From Limosilactobacillus caecicola (GTDB lineage Bacteria; Bacillota; Bacilli; Lactobacillales; Lactobacillaceae): DNA of 64,000 bases. The notes under the pieces are model-generated. The model was not told the origin of the DNA, ran no database searches, and saw nothing but the letters and a program-made list of their open reading frames with translations. Shown here one piece after another: positions 41,674-49,016 of the stretch (positions are counted from its first letter, which is position 1; each line of letters starts with the position of its first letter). The position numbers were made by a program, and so were the translations under genes. Location: positions 1 through 64,000 of the forward strand of contig NZ_CALPCI010000007.1 in assembly GCF_943192935.1 (NCBI RefSeq), written 5' to 3'.

Positions 41674-41896
41674 GATTACATGTGCTGTCTGTAAGCGTGA
41701 AAAGCTGGTAAATACTTGGCGAGATTATTATCAGTTTGACGGTCAGCAATTCTGCTCAAAACAATGCGCTGACAAGTACCAACGGGAACGGACCAAACGC
41801 GATATTAGCTACTATGAAGGCAGTATGGACCAAGCAGGCAAGTATAATTATGAAGTTTCTAAACAACGCTATGCGGTTAATGATTTGCCACTCTAG
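41660..41896 (+). CDS. Early prophage protein with zinc-finger-like cysteines (78 aa)
   Basis: Starts MLAIKITCAVCKREKLVN and has a second pair in FCSKQCADKY. The spacing C-x2-C...C-x3-C suggests a zinc ribbon. GGGG lies 6 bases before the ATG at 41660. Confidence 0.6.
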   Translation: MLAIKITCAVCKREKLVNTWRDYYQFDGQQFCSKQCADKYQRERTKRDISYYEGSMDQAGKYNYEVSKQRYAVNDLPL

Positions 41897-41907
41897 GAGG
41901 GTTAACG

Positions 41908-42405
41908 ATGACTGAAGAAGCTACACAAGAAGCAAAACAACGCTGGACAATTGAAAATGACGATGCCTTGAAGTGGACGTTGGATAAAATTCGTTCCTTA
42001 CAGCTTTATCAAGCAGCTAATACTAAACATGCCGAAGAAGTTCAAAAACGAACTGATAAAGCAAACGAAACATTGCAAAAGGATATTGATAATCTTACAC
42101 AACTTGTTAATGAATACACGCAACCGAAGTTTGATGCTGACCCTGAATACAGATTTGAATCGACGTCTGGAAACATCACTTTTGACAAGCAACGTGATAA
42201 GTGGAATTACAACACGGCGATGTTATTAAAGCAGCTAGAAGGTACCAAATGGATCAAAACTAAAGAAACCCGTTCCGTTGATAAGACGGGAATTAAGAAG
42301 AACTTCAAAGTGCAAGACGGCAAAGTATTCAATCCCGAAACGGGCGAAGTGCTCAAAGGAATTAATGTCGTTCAAGGAACTAAACAAATGAAAATCAAAT
42401 TTTAG
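41908..42405 (+). CDS. Gam-like / host-nuclease inhibitor type protein (165 aa)
   Basis: A long N-terminal coiled coil (TLDKIRSLQLYQAANTKHAE through LQKDIDNLTQLVNEY) followed by a strand-rich end (GNITFDKQRDKWNYNTAM and KETRSVDKTGIKKNFKVQDG). This arrangement is that of phage Gam-type proteins that bind DNA ends and protect them from RecBCD/AddAB. It sits directly before the annealing protein, where Gam-like genes usually are. Confidence 0.65.
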   Translation: MTEEATQEAKQRWTIENDDALKWTLDKIRSLQLYQAANTKHAEEVQKRTDKANETLQKDIDNLTQLVNEYTQPKFDADPEYRFESTSGNITFDKQRDKWNYNTAMLLKQLEGTKWIKTKETRSVDKTGIKKNFKVQDGKVFNPETGEVLKGINVVQGTKQMKIKF

Positions 42406-42416
42406 GAGGTGGCAGC

Positions 42417-43232
42417 ATGACTGAAACCAAAGACGTGTTTAAGACACTATCTAACGTTGACGTGTCTAATCACATTGACGTAATCAAAATGAAGAAAAGT
42501 CCGGCTTTAAAATATGTTTCGTGGTCTTGGGCTTGGAGCATGGTTAAAAGCCGATATCCAGATACACCAACACCAAAATTTACGAATTATCCTGAAATGA
42601 TCATGGTCACTAAGCAGGAAGCCTATAAGAAATCATATGGCGACAAAGAATATACCCGTTATCGAACTGTTGTGGTGAAACATGAATTAACGGGGCGTGA
42701 AGTTCCGTACTTGAATACACCAACCGGGACAATGGTGGAATGCACAATCACGATTGCTGATCATGATTACACCGAGTCTCTGTATGTTATGGATAACGCC
42801 AATAACGCCGTAATCAATCCAACTATGCAACAGATCAACAAGACGCAAAAACGTTGCATGGTGAAATGCTTAGCAATGGCCGGACTGGGGCTTAACTTGT
42901 ACGCTGGTGAAGACTTACCAATGGGCGATATTAATTCCAATGATCAGCAACAAGCAGCGAAAAAGGCGGCTAACAATCAGCAACAAGCCGAGTTTAATAA
43001 ATTAAAGCAGCAATACGCTGATTTGATTAAAGAATTAGTTGCCACAACCAAACGGAACGCTAATGTGATCGAAGATCAAGCTAAGAAACGTTTAACCGCT
43101 GCTGATCCTAACTGGGCGAAGAATAATGCAATGGCTCAAACGGCAGTTATGAACGCTATGTTAGAGAAGATGCTTAGTGAAGCCAAGGGCGGTACTGATC
43201 AACAACAAGATATGTTTGCGGAGAATGATTAG
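42417..43232 (+). CDS. DUF1071 single-strand annealing protein (Sak3-type)
   Basis: A 271-residue protein of the phage recombinase group that resembles Rad52. The opening FKTLSNVDVSNHIDVIKMKK and PALKYVSWSWAWSMVKSRYPD are typical of DUF1071, as is the late KTQKRCMVKCLAMAGLGLNLYAGEDLP. It pairs complementary single strands for phage recombination. AGGAGGTGG precedes the ATG. The C-terminal 90 residues are helical and variable. Next to Gam-like and SSB genes. Confidence 0.82.
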   Translation: MTETKDVFKTLSNVDVSNHIDVIKMKKSPALKYVSWSWAWSMVKSRYPDTPTPKFTNYPEMIMVTKQEAYKKSYGDKEYTRYRTVVVKHELTGREVPYLNTPTGTMVECTITIADHDYTESLYVMDNANNAVINPTMQQINKTQKRCMVKCLAMAGLGLNLYAGEDLPMGDINSNDQQQAAKKAANNQQQAEFNKLKQQYADLIKELVATTKRNANVIEDQAKKRLTAADPNWAKNNAMAQTAVMNAMLEKMLSEAKGGTDQQQDMFAEND

Positions 43233-43918
43233 TGTTTGGATTTATTCGTAAAATTGTCGGGCGCTTTATGATTATCTGCCTTAATGATGATCCAGACTTG
43301 ACTAAGTTACTGAAATACAAACGCAAGGGCAAACATATCAGAGTAAAAGTGGAAGCGATTGACGATCGACAAATAAGTGATGATCAGCGTAAAAAGATTT
43401 TTGCCCTGATTAATGATTTCTGCAACTATACCGGAGATGCGCAACATGACGCTGAGGAATATTTTAAATTTCGTACTCAAATGAGTTTCGGGATTGAATA
43501 TTTCCACTTGTCCGATTGTTCAATGACGACGGCTAATCAAATGATCTTAACCATTCTAGATTTCCTATTTGAGGAAAATATTCCATTCAAGCTCAAAACA
43601 TGGGAATCCATTCCGGATGAGTTCCCAAAGCAAGTTCTAGCGATGAAAACACGCTCGTGTGTTCTGGACGGCAAACCGAATGCCGACTTGGCTCATTACC
43701 GAGTTGTCGGCATGGGACGCAATCGGCACGAGATTGATGAACGCAAAATGTACTTCATGAGTTTGTGTCGGGAGCACCATACCGAGCAACACAAAATCGG
43801 GATTAATTCATTCGTCAAAAAGTACCACATTAAGCCCGTTAAATTATCAGATGAAGACCTAGTAAGATTTCACATCTTAACCAAGAAACGATTAAAGGAG
43901 TTACAAGCAAATGATTAA
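43232..43918 (+). CDS. Putative HNH nuclease (HNHc_6 type)
   Basis: A 228-residue protein. The C-terminal half contains [18 protein letters not shown] and [13 protein letters not shown], giving the Cys and His pattern of an HNH metal site. The N-terminal half is all-alpha/beta with no motif. GTG start at 43232, 8 bases after GGAG, overlapping the previous stop. Replication-module nuclease, possibly in recombination or packaging. Confidence 0.75.
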   Translation: MFGFIRKIVGRFMIICLNDDPDLTKLLKYKRKGKHIRVKVEAIDDRQISDDQRKKIFALINDFCNYTGDAQHDAEEYFKFRTQMSFGIEYFHLSDCSMTTANQMILTILDFLFEENIPFKLKTWESIPDEFPKQVLAMKTRSCVLDGKPNADLAHYRVVGMGRNRHEIDERKMYFMSLCREHHTEQHKIGINSFVKKYHIKPVKLSDEDLVRFHILTKKRLKELQAND

Positions 43919-44381
43919 TCGAGTGGTATTAACTGGACGTTTAACCAATGATCCAGAGCTAAAGTATACAAATCAAGGCACCGCCGTTGTTGCCTTTCGC
44001 TTAGCTGTAAATCGTCAGTTTCGTAACCAAGACGGCAGTCGTGACGCTGATTTTATTAACTGCGTTGTTTGGCGTAAGTCAGCGGAAAACTTTGCTAATT
44101 TCACACATAAAGGCTCACTAGTTGGGATTGATGGGCGGCTATCAACGCGTAACTACGAAAATAAGCAAGGGCAGAAAGTCTATGTAACTGAAGTTACTGT
44201 TGAGAATTTCGCTTTGCTGGAACCGAAGAACAGTAATCAGCAAAACAACTACAACAATAATTTCAATACTAATCAAACAACGTTCAATCAGCAGGGCGAA
44301 AATGTCGATCTAAGCGCGTTACCGTTCAATAACGATGAAACTAACGGAAGTGCAGCAGATATTGATGACGTGCCATTTTAG
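43911..44381 (+). CDS. ssb: Single-stranded DNA-binding protein
   Basis: A 156-residue SSB. The OB fold begins [20 protein letters not shown] and ends with the [12 protein letters not shown] strand near residue 105. A Gln/Asn-rich linker follows, and the C-terminus DIDDVPF is the acidic tip that recruits partner proteins. Overlaps the HNH gene by 8 bp. Confidence 0.95.
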   Translation: MINRVVLTGRLTNDPELKYTNQGTAVVAFRLAVNRQFRNQDGSRDADFINCVVWRKSAENFANFTHKGSLVGIDGRLSTRNYENKQGQKVYVTEVTVENFALLEPKNSNQQNNYNNNFNTNQTTFNQQGENVDLSALPFNNDETNGSAADIDDVPF

Positions 44382-44392
44382 GAGGCTAAATC

Positions 44393-45289
44393 ATGAATCC
44401 AACTATCAATAAGTTTCTACTAGATGATACGCCAATTGTCGTACAACCAAAACTTGCGGAATTGTTTAAGTCGTTAGATGAAGCGGCCGTTTTACAGCAA
44501 ATCCATTACTGGGTTTCACGTTCAGATAAGGTTCATGATGACCTGAAGTGGACTTATAACACGATGGAAGACTGGTTAAAACAATTTCCATGGATTAAAA
44601 GCACTCGCACTTTGAAGCGTTATTTTGATGATTTAGTTGATAAGGGAATTCTTAAAGTCGGCAATTTTAACAAAGTTAAGTTTGACCGAACGAAGTGGTA
44701 CACAATTGATTATGACGCATTTTACGATTTCGTCAATCGAGGTGGACAAAATGTCCAAATGGAAGTGGACAACTCTACCGGATCCAATCAGACAAAGTTG
44801 CCGGATCCAAGTGGACAGAATGACTCGACCTATACCTTAGATTACCCTGATACTAACACTGATATTAACCCTGAGGAGCAGGAGCCGGCATCGAAAACCG
44901 ATAACCCATTCCGACTAGCCCAAGAATTAAACATCAACGTCAACGGTGGTACGCATTCGCAAATCTTTATTGACTACGTTAACCGACTAGGAGCCGGTTT
45001 GGTTTGCTATGCCCTATACCAGACTGATAAAGCTGATCGTCCTGGCTGGAATTATCTGCTCTCTATCTTGAACCGACTAGAACATGAAAAAATTAAGACA
45101 GTTCAGCAAGCCGAAGAACAAGACCAGCAACGGCGCCAACAGAATAGGCGTCGGTCATATGGCCGACAGCCAAGAGTGGAAACATTACCCGAATGGGCTA
45201 AGCCTGGGTATAAGCCACCAAAACCATTAAAAAGCAAGCCAGCCTTGTATTCTGATGGTTCCAAGATGCCGGAAATGCCGAAATACTAA
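44393..45289 (+). CDS. Phage replication initiator, DnaD-like
   Basis: A 298-residue protein. The N-terminal winged-helix part (about 20 to 115, VQPKLAELFKSLDEAAVLQQIHYW and WLKQFPWIKSTRTLKRYFDDLV) is of the type seen in replisome organisers. Then comes a low-complexity middle, and a C-terminal DnaD-like helical segment (HSQIFIDYVNRLGAGLVCYALYQTD). A set of repeats inside its own gene (44741-44822) may be the origin. No helicase or loader gene is next to it. Confidence 0.8.
   Translation: MNPTINKFLLDDTPIVVQPKLAELFKSLDEAAVLQQIHYWVSRSDKVHDDLKWTYNTMEDWLKQFPWIKSTRTLKRYFDDLVDKGILKVGNFNKVKFDRTKWYTIDYDAFYDFVNRGGQNVQMEVDNSTGSNQTKLPDPSGQNDSTYTLDYPDTNTDINPEEQEPASKTDNPFRLAQELNINVNGGTHSQIFIDYVNRLGAGLVCYALYQTDKADRPGWNYLLSILNRLEHEKIKTVQQAEEQDQQRRQQNRRRSYGRQPRVETLPEWAKPGYKPPKPLKSKPALYSDGSKMPEMPKY
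44741..44822. other. Repeat cluster in the replication gene, candidate origin
   Basis: ggtggacaaaatg (44741), gtggacaactc (44765) and gtggacagaatg (44811), plus paired ccggatccaa units at 44779 and 44801. They lie within the replication initiator gene, a common place for phage origins. The repeats also have to code for protein, so they may be only chance composition. Confidence 0.4.
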
Positions 45290-45301
45290 GGGGGTGCCAT
45301 C

Positions 45302-45601
45302 ATGTTTGATTTCACACCACGTGACAAAGTGACAAAAGAGCAATTGCAGGACAGCAGCCAAGAACAATTGGAATTGCTGGTTGAATCACGGGTTAACTTC
45401 ATGGATATGCGCCGTCATACCTTAATGGCAAAACAGGGATATTATCGGCTGCAGGAAGTTAAACCGCCACTGAACGAAAAGCAACGGGCCTGGTTTAAAG
45501 AAAAGCCGATTACAATTCAAAAAGCGGTCTGGGCTTGTAAGGTCTGTGCTGAGTATCTTGAATATTGCGATGGGCTCAAGAAAGAGAAAGAAACGGCATG
45601 A
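45302..45601 (+). CDS. Prophage protein of unknown function (99 aa)
   Basis: Starts MFDFTPRDKVTKEQLQDSSQ; helical and charged, with a late CKVCAEYLEYC Cys cluster. GGGGG precedes the ATG. Overlaps the next gene by 4 bp. Confidence 0.62.
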   Translation: MFDFTPRDKVTKEQLQDSSQEQLELLVESRVNFMDMRRHTLMAKQGYYRLQEVKPPLNEKQRAWFKEKPITIQKAVWACKVCAEYLEYCDGLKKEKETA

Positions 45602-45876
45602 AATATAAATATTTTAAATACAAGGTTGAAGCGATGGGGTTTGTAGTGAACTTTAAGCCATTCGGTGCTACCGAAGTTCGTAACAAGCAAGGCCAATGGT
45701 TGGCTAGTGTGTGGGGGCAAGTTCCATACAACTTCATGATCAACCAAGACTATTGGGATATGAAGTTGTGGGGAAGTGAGGAAAAGCGGCGTCTTCTATG
45801 TCCGTTAGTAATGCAGCTTGCTTCAACAGAGATTAACAATCGGGGAAGGTTTCCTGTAAGCGAGGTAGCGTCATGA
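45598..45876 (+). CDS. Prophage protein of unknown function (92 aa)
   Basis: The ATG at 45598 overlaps the previous TGA. Starts MKYKYFKYKVEAMGFVVN. Small alpha/beta protein with no motif; conserved position before the DUF1064 gene. Confidence 0.6.
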   Translation: MKYKYFKYKVEAMGFVVNFKPFGATEVRNKQGQWLASVWGQVPYNFMINQDYWDMKLWGSEEKRRLLCPLVMQLASTEINNRGRFPVSEVAS

Positions 45877-46385
45877 CGTACACGAACCGAAAGGTCAAGA
45901 TGGATGGTTACAGGCTGGATTCCAAGAAAGAAGCTAGGTTTTACCAAAGCTTTATCAAACCAAGCGGCCAACGCTTTGAAGTCCACCAGCCGTTTAAGCT
46001 TGTCGAGAAGTTCCCGTTAGGTGGCTATAACCAGAGCGGGGTAACGTATACTCCTGATTTCGTCACGATAGATGATGACGGGAACATCACCCACGTTTAT
46101 GACGTCAAGACTTCACTTAGTCCGCTGGGGATTGATAACGGTGCTAAGGTTCGTTTTAAATGGTTTCAAGCCCATTACCGCTTACCGATAGAGATTGTGG
46201 TACCACGAACCAACGATTTCAAAATGACACTGTACGGTTTCACAGTGAAGACAATGCTGGACCGTCACGTTAAGCATAAACGAGATGGTTCAATTAAAGT
46301 CAACAAAAAGGGAAACCCAATGTATGACTACTACAACGTCTACAAGAACATTAACTATGACATTCGAGAGATTGTGGGGTGGTAG
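45873..46385 (+). CDS. DUF1064 nuclease-like protein (170 aa)
   Basis: Features are YRLDSKKEARFYQSF, GVTYTPDFVTIDDDG and HVYDVKTSL. The E...D-x...D-V-K arrangement is of the PD-(D/E)xK nuclease fold, as in the DUF1064 family that may resolve or trim DNA branches. Overlaps the previous gene by 4 bp. Confidence 0.8.
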   Translation: MTYTNRKVKMDGYRLDSKKEARFYQSFIKPSGQRFEVHQPFKLVEKFPLGGYNQSGVTYTPDFVTIDDDGNITHVYDVKTSLSPLGIDNGAKVRFKWFQAHYRLPIEIVVPRTNDFKMTLYGFTVKTMLDRHVKHKRDGSIKVNKKGNPMYDYYNVYKNINYDIREIVGW

Positions 46386-46387
46386 AG

Positions 46388-46552
46388 ATGACGATTGAAG
46401 AAGCACAAAAGTTGATGGACGAAGATAAGCCCGTAAGCTATCAAGGTAACCAGTATCTGATTGTGGGGGTTAACCAACTCAACGATACGGTGACCTTAAA
46501 GGCCGGGCGAATCGGCAAAGATGTGAAAGTGAGTGAGTTAGAAAATGGGTAG
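46388..46552 (+). CDS. Prophage protein of unknown function (54 aa)
   Basis: Starts MTIEEAQKLMDEDKPVSYQG and ends VSELENG. GGTAGAG precedes the ATG, 2 bp after the previous stop. A small beta-rich protein. Its last 8 bases overlap the start of the next, broken frame. Confidence 0.6.
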   Translation: MTIEEAQKLMDEDKPVSYQGNQYLIVGVNQLNDTVTLKAGRIGKDVKVSELENG

Positions 46553-46858
46553 TCTTAGTCAAGTCAAAATTGAATACGATATTGGTTAACTATTTTCACT
46601 TATGATCCTCGTAGATATTGGTATCAAGTGGAAGAGATGTCAGATCGAGCAATTCCGTTTTTAATCTTTAATATGGCTATTAGGGGGATGAATGGCGTAG
46701 TTACTCAATGTGATTCGCTAGAACGAAAAGCTAAAGAAGTTTATTTTATCCGGAATGATAGTGATAATTTTCTAGGCTTTAGTGAGGTAATTAAAATGCC
46801 ACATACTGAAGATGTGGAGAAAGAATTGAATATTCATGAATGGGTTACGAGCTTTTAA
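46545..46858 (+). pseudogene. Frameshifted small prophage gene
   Basis: ATG at 46545 reads MGSLSQVKIEYDIG and meets a stop at 46587. One base shifted, the frame goes on as LTIFTYDPRRYWYQVEEMSD to 46858, without a good start or ribosome site. One extra T at the tt near 46586 would join them into about 104 residues. A GTG at 46628 could restart the second half. Loss by a 1-base deletion or a sequencing error are both possible. Confidence 0.55.
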
Positions 46859-46985
46859 TAAAAAATCAGTGCAAAATCTGCTGAAATTGCACTGAAAAAG
46901 AAAAAGCCACCACGATGGGTGACTCTCGCGAAGATTTAACATGTCTATTATATCACTATTAACTATACGATACGGGGGTTAAATT
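46859..46985. promoter_or_regulatory. Gap before arpU with hairpins
   Basis: Perfect stem cagtgcaa/ttgcactg (about 46868-46895), then caccacgatgggtg, then an AT-rich stretch with TATTAT near 46943 that could be the arpU promoter. The hairpin is not followed by a T run. Confidence 0.4.
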
Positions 46986-47423
46986 GTGGAGGGCTTACAA
47001 CTTACTATTTTCGATAAATATGTAGACAAGAAGGCGACTCAGGAGAACGTCAAGCATTTCTTGCAAGATGAATACCCTCGTATGCAGCGCATGGCTGGAC
47101 GGGATAACACGGGAATTAGCTCGCCAAGCATGGACGGTATGCCAAAAGGAAGTAATTACGGTAATTCGGTGGAGCGGCGTTTAGTGCAAAGCATTTACGC
47201 TAAGCAAGTGGTCAGAGAGGTTCGAAGCGCCATTAATGATTGTGACGCATTCAGTAGTAAGGTATTGACTATGTTATATTTAGAAGGTCGATCTGACACG
47301 CAAACTTATTTGGAGATTGGGTATCAAGAACGAAACTATTACAAGCGGATTAAACCTAGGGCGTTACTTGAATTTGCAGAAGCTTACATGTTAGACGATT
47401 TAAAAATTTACAAAGTGCAGTGA
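46986..47423 (+). CDS. arpU: ArpU-type late transcription regulator
   Basis: A 145-residue protein with the typical opening QLTIFDKYVDKKATQENVKHFL and a C-terminal sigma-region-4-like HTH (FSSKVLTMLYLEGRSDTQTYLEIGYQERNYYKRIKPRAL). Such proteins switch on late genes. GTG start with GGGGG upstream, though the spacing is 9. Three 11-bp-spaced repeats follow at its stop codon, just before the late region. Confidence 0.9.
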   Translation: MEGLQLTIFDKYVDKKATQENVKHFLQDEYPRMQRMAGRDNTGISSPSMDGMPKGSNYGNSVERRLVQSIYAKQVVREVRSAINDCDAFSSKVLTMLYLEGRSDTQTYLEIGYQERNYYKRIKPRALLEFAEAYMLDDLKIYKVQ

Positions 47424-47469
47424 GAGTGCAGTGCATGTGCAGTAAAAGTACGAAAAACGGGGTTATGAT
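47415..47469 (+). promoter_or_regulatory. Late promoter with three GTGCAGT repeats
   Basis: GTGCAGT at 47415, 47426 and 47437, exactly 11 bp apart (one helical turn), overlapping the arpU stop codon. TATGAT (47464-47469) lies 20 bp after the last repeat, with no -35 hexamer. This is the layout of an activator-dependent promoter, and ArpU is the obvious candidate to bind it. Confidence 0.7.
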
Positions 47470-47551
47470 ATTAACATCGGAATAGTAAGTAACCGATGAA
47501 ACCCTTGACCTGAACATGTCGTTAAAAGGTTCAAGACCAGTAACTACGTGT

Positions 47552-47593
47552 GGGATGAAGTCGTAACAAGTATTACCTCCTTAAAGGAATAAT
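47552..47593 (+). other. Stretch resembling the 3' end of 16S rRNA
   Basis: gggatgaagtcgtaacaag (47552-47570) matches the conserved gggRTGAAGTCGTAACAAG before helix 45 of 16S rRNA. Four bases later tacctccttaaaggaata matches the anti-Shine-Dalgarno end and the bases after it in lactobacilli (accteett followed by aaggaata). The helix-45 hairpin is missing. Compared from memory of 16S, without an alignment. Confidence 0.5.
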
Positions 47594-47746
47594 AAAAAAT
47601 TAAAACTGGTGTTTCTGCTGGTCTAGCACCGCCTGAACCAAAAAGCCCGTTGCTTAGCTTTCACAGGTTTAGAAGCAACAAACGTTAGCAGTCGTGGAAC
47701 ACTGCTAATTATACTTGGTAAAAGGGACAACTCTTTTGCTAAGTTT

Positions 47747-47819
47747 GTACACATAGCTCAGTTGGTAGAGCACCTGACTGTTAATCAGGATGTCGCAGGA
47801 TCGAAGCCTGCTGTGTACG
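47747..47819 (+). tRNA. tRNA-Asn (GTT), prophage-encoded
   Basis: Acceptor stem gtacaca/tgtgtac with discriminator G, U8-A9-G10, and anticodon loop ct-GTT-aa. The T-loop begins A instead of T54 (atcgaag), which is unusual. It lies inside the structured late-region RNA, so it is likely cut from that transcript. Confidence 0.9.
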
Positions 47820-48018
47820 TTGCCTATGCCAATCGTAGGCAAGTGCCGGGTTCCTCTGGCGAGGACATGGTTGCGCCGAAATGAATGAACCATCAATGAT
47901 TTTTAAAGTGGATCGTTTTGGTCGACTATTTTAGGCGATCAACTTGGACCACTGAAACAGTTGACCAACTCGGTCCTGATATAACTGTGAAGAGTAGATA
48001 TATAGTAGGAGGCTCCCG

Positions 48019-48141
48019 ATGGACGTCAGAAACAGATTGCTCGCCCTCTGGTGGGCTGATTATATCTACAGAAAGATTAACAACGAAGAAGCTCGTGATC
48101 ACGACTGGTGGTTACTGGCTTTTTTGTTTGGGGGGGAATAA
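48019..48141 (+). CDS. Small prophage protein (40 aa)
   Basis: TAGGAGG lies 6 bases before the ATG. Starts MDVRNRLLALWWADYIYRKI and ends LLAFLFGGE; Trp-rich and partly hydrophobic. The stop touches the next start. A larger overlapping frame at 47918 has no ribosome site and runs through the RNA region, so I prefer this one. Confidence 0.65.
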   Translation: MDVRNRLLALWWADYIYRKINNEEARDHDWWLLAFLFGGE

Positions 48142-48333
48142 ATGATTATAAAGCGTAAATTGGCTGACGGGCGTGTTATTACTTATCAGGGCAGGCGCGG
48201 TGAATTAATGAGGCGTGACGGTTGGCATGATGAAAATGTCAATAATATCACGTATGGAGAACGATGTATGCCTTTTGAAGATGGGGCATGGGTACATGCC
48301 TATAATGATGATGGTAAACGAGTTTGTTGGTAA
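48142..48333 (+). CDS. Small prophage protein (63 aa)
   Basis: GGGGGGG precedes the ATG, which follows the previous stop directly. Starts MIIKRKLADGRVITYQGRRG. No motif recognised. Confidence 0.6.
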   Translation: MIIKRKLADGRVITYQGRRGELMRRDGWHDENVNNITYGERCMPFEDGAWVHAYNDDGKRVCW

Positions 48334-48339
48334 TTGCTA

Positions 48340-48513
48340 ATGCGAAGCACGAAACAGTACGGTTTAGTTAATAGCTGGCAAGAACACCAAGCGTTGGTTA
48401 AGGCGGAACACACTTATGAAAAACTACATAAACAGAGTAGGCCGTCATATTCCAAGAATGTGGCGGCTTTTAGTTTAGCTGATAATAAACGGAGGTGTGG
48501 TGAGATGACATGA
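48340..48513 (+). CDS. Small prophage protein before terS (57 aa)
   Basis: Starts MRSTKQYGLVNSWQEHQALV and ends RRCGEMT. Its TGA overlaps the terS start (ATGA), which supports expression, but the ribosome site is weak (GGTAA). No family recognised. Confidence 0.5.
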   Translation: MRSTKQYGLVNSWQEHQALVKAEHTYEKLHKQSRPSYSKNVAAFSLADNKRRCGEMT

Positions 48514-49016
48514 GATTAACTGCAAAGCAGCGCTTATTTGCCGATGAATATATTAAGAGTGGAAATGCTACGCAAGCTGCTATTAAGGCTGGGTATTCAA
48601 AAAGAACTGCAAAACAAATAGCTACCGAAAACCTATCAAAACCTTACCTAAAATCATATATTGATAAAAAAATAGCTGAGATTGAATCACATAAGATTGC
48701 AGACGCTAAAGAGGTACTTCAATTTTATACTCGAGTGTTACGTGAGGAAGAAACAGAAGAAGTTGCCTTACCAGCGGGTGATGACGTAGTTACGATAGAA
48801 AAGAAGCCGAGCTTTAAAGACAGGCTGACTGCCGCCAAAGAACTCATGAAGCGATACCCGCTCAGTGATCCACTAGTTAAAGCACAACTCAAAAAGCTGC
48901 AGGCAGAAGCCGATACGGCTGAATGGAAACGGAACGAACTCACTGGTGAGAACGCCAACCACGAAAACACGATGTTGGTTGATGATATTGGAGGAATGAG
49001 TGATGGAGACAATTAA
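48510..49016 (+). CDS. terS: Terminase small subunit
   Basis: A 168-residue DNA-recognition subunit. The N-terminal HTH is typical (LTAKQRLFADEYIKSGNATQAAIKAGYSKRTA, with NATQAAIKAGYS as the recognition part), followed by an oligomerisation helix region and an acidic C-terminus. GGAGG lies upstream. It overlaps terL by 14 bp. Confidence 0.92.
   Translation: MRLTAKQRLFADEYIKSGNATQAAIKAGYSKRTAKQIATENLSKPYLKSYIDKKIAEIESHKIADAKEVLQFYTRVLREEETEEVALPAGDDVVTIEKKPSFKDRLTAAKELMKRYPLSDPLVKAQLKKLQAEADTAEWKRNELTGENANHENTMLVDDIGGMSDGDN

Larger units (their letters stand above)
47475..48010 (+). ncRNA. Large structured phage RNA region around a tRNA gene (GOLLD/ROOL-like candidate)
   Basis: About 535 bp without a convincing reading frame, starting just after the late promoter. 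Paired segments, in order: catcgg/ccgatg (47475, 47493), cttga-cc/ggttcaag (47504, 47528), accagt/actggt (47536, 47605), gttgctt/aagcaac (47649, 47673), ttagcagt/actgctaa (47685, 47701), the tRNA, ttgccta/taggcaa (47820, 47836), atggtt/aaccat (47867, 47888), gatcg/cgatc (47911, 47936) and cagtt/aactg (47958, 47983). Position by a tRNA in the late region of a lactobacillus prophage fits the ornate phage RNAs GOLLD and ROOL. The class is inferred, not shown. Confidence 0.6.

Noticed and set aside
47747-47819. The prophage tRNA-Asn as the phage attachment site
   Set aside because: It lies in the middle of the prophage, far from the integrase and embedded in the late region.
47918-48145. A 75-residue frame overlapping the end of the structured RNA
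   Set aside because: It has no ribosome site; the 40-residue frame at 48019 has TAGGAGG and joins the next gene.
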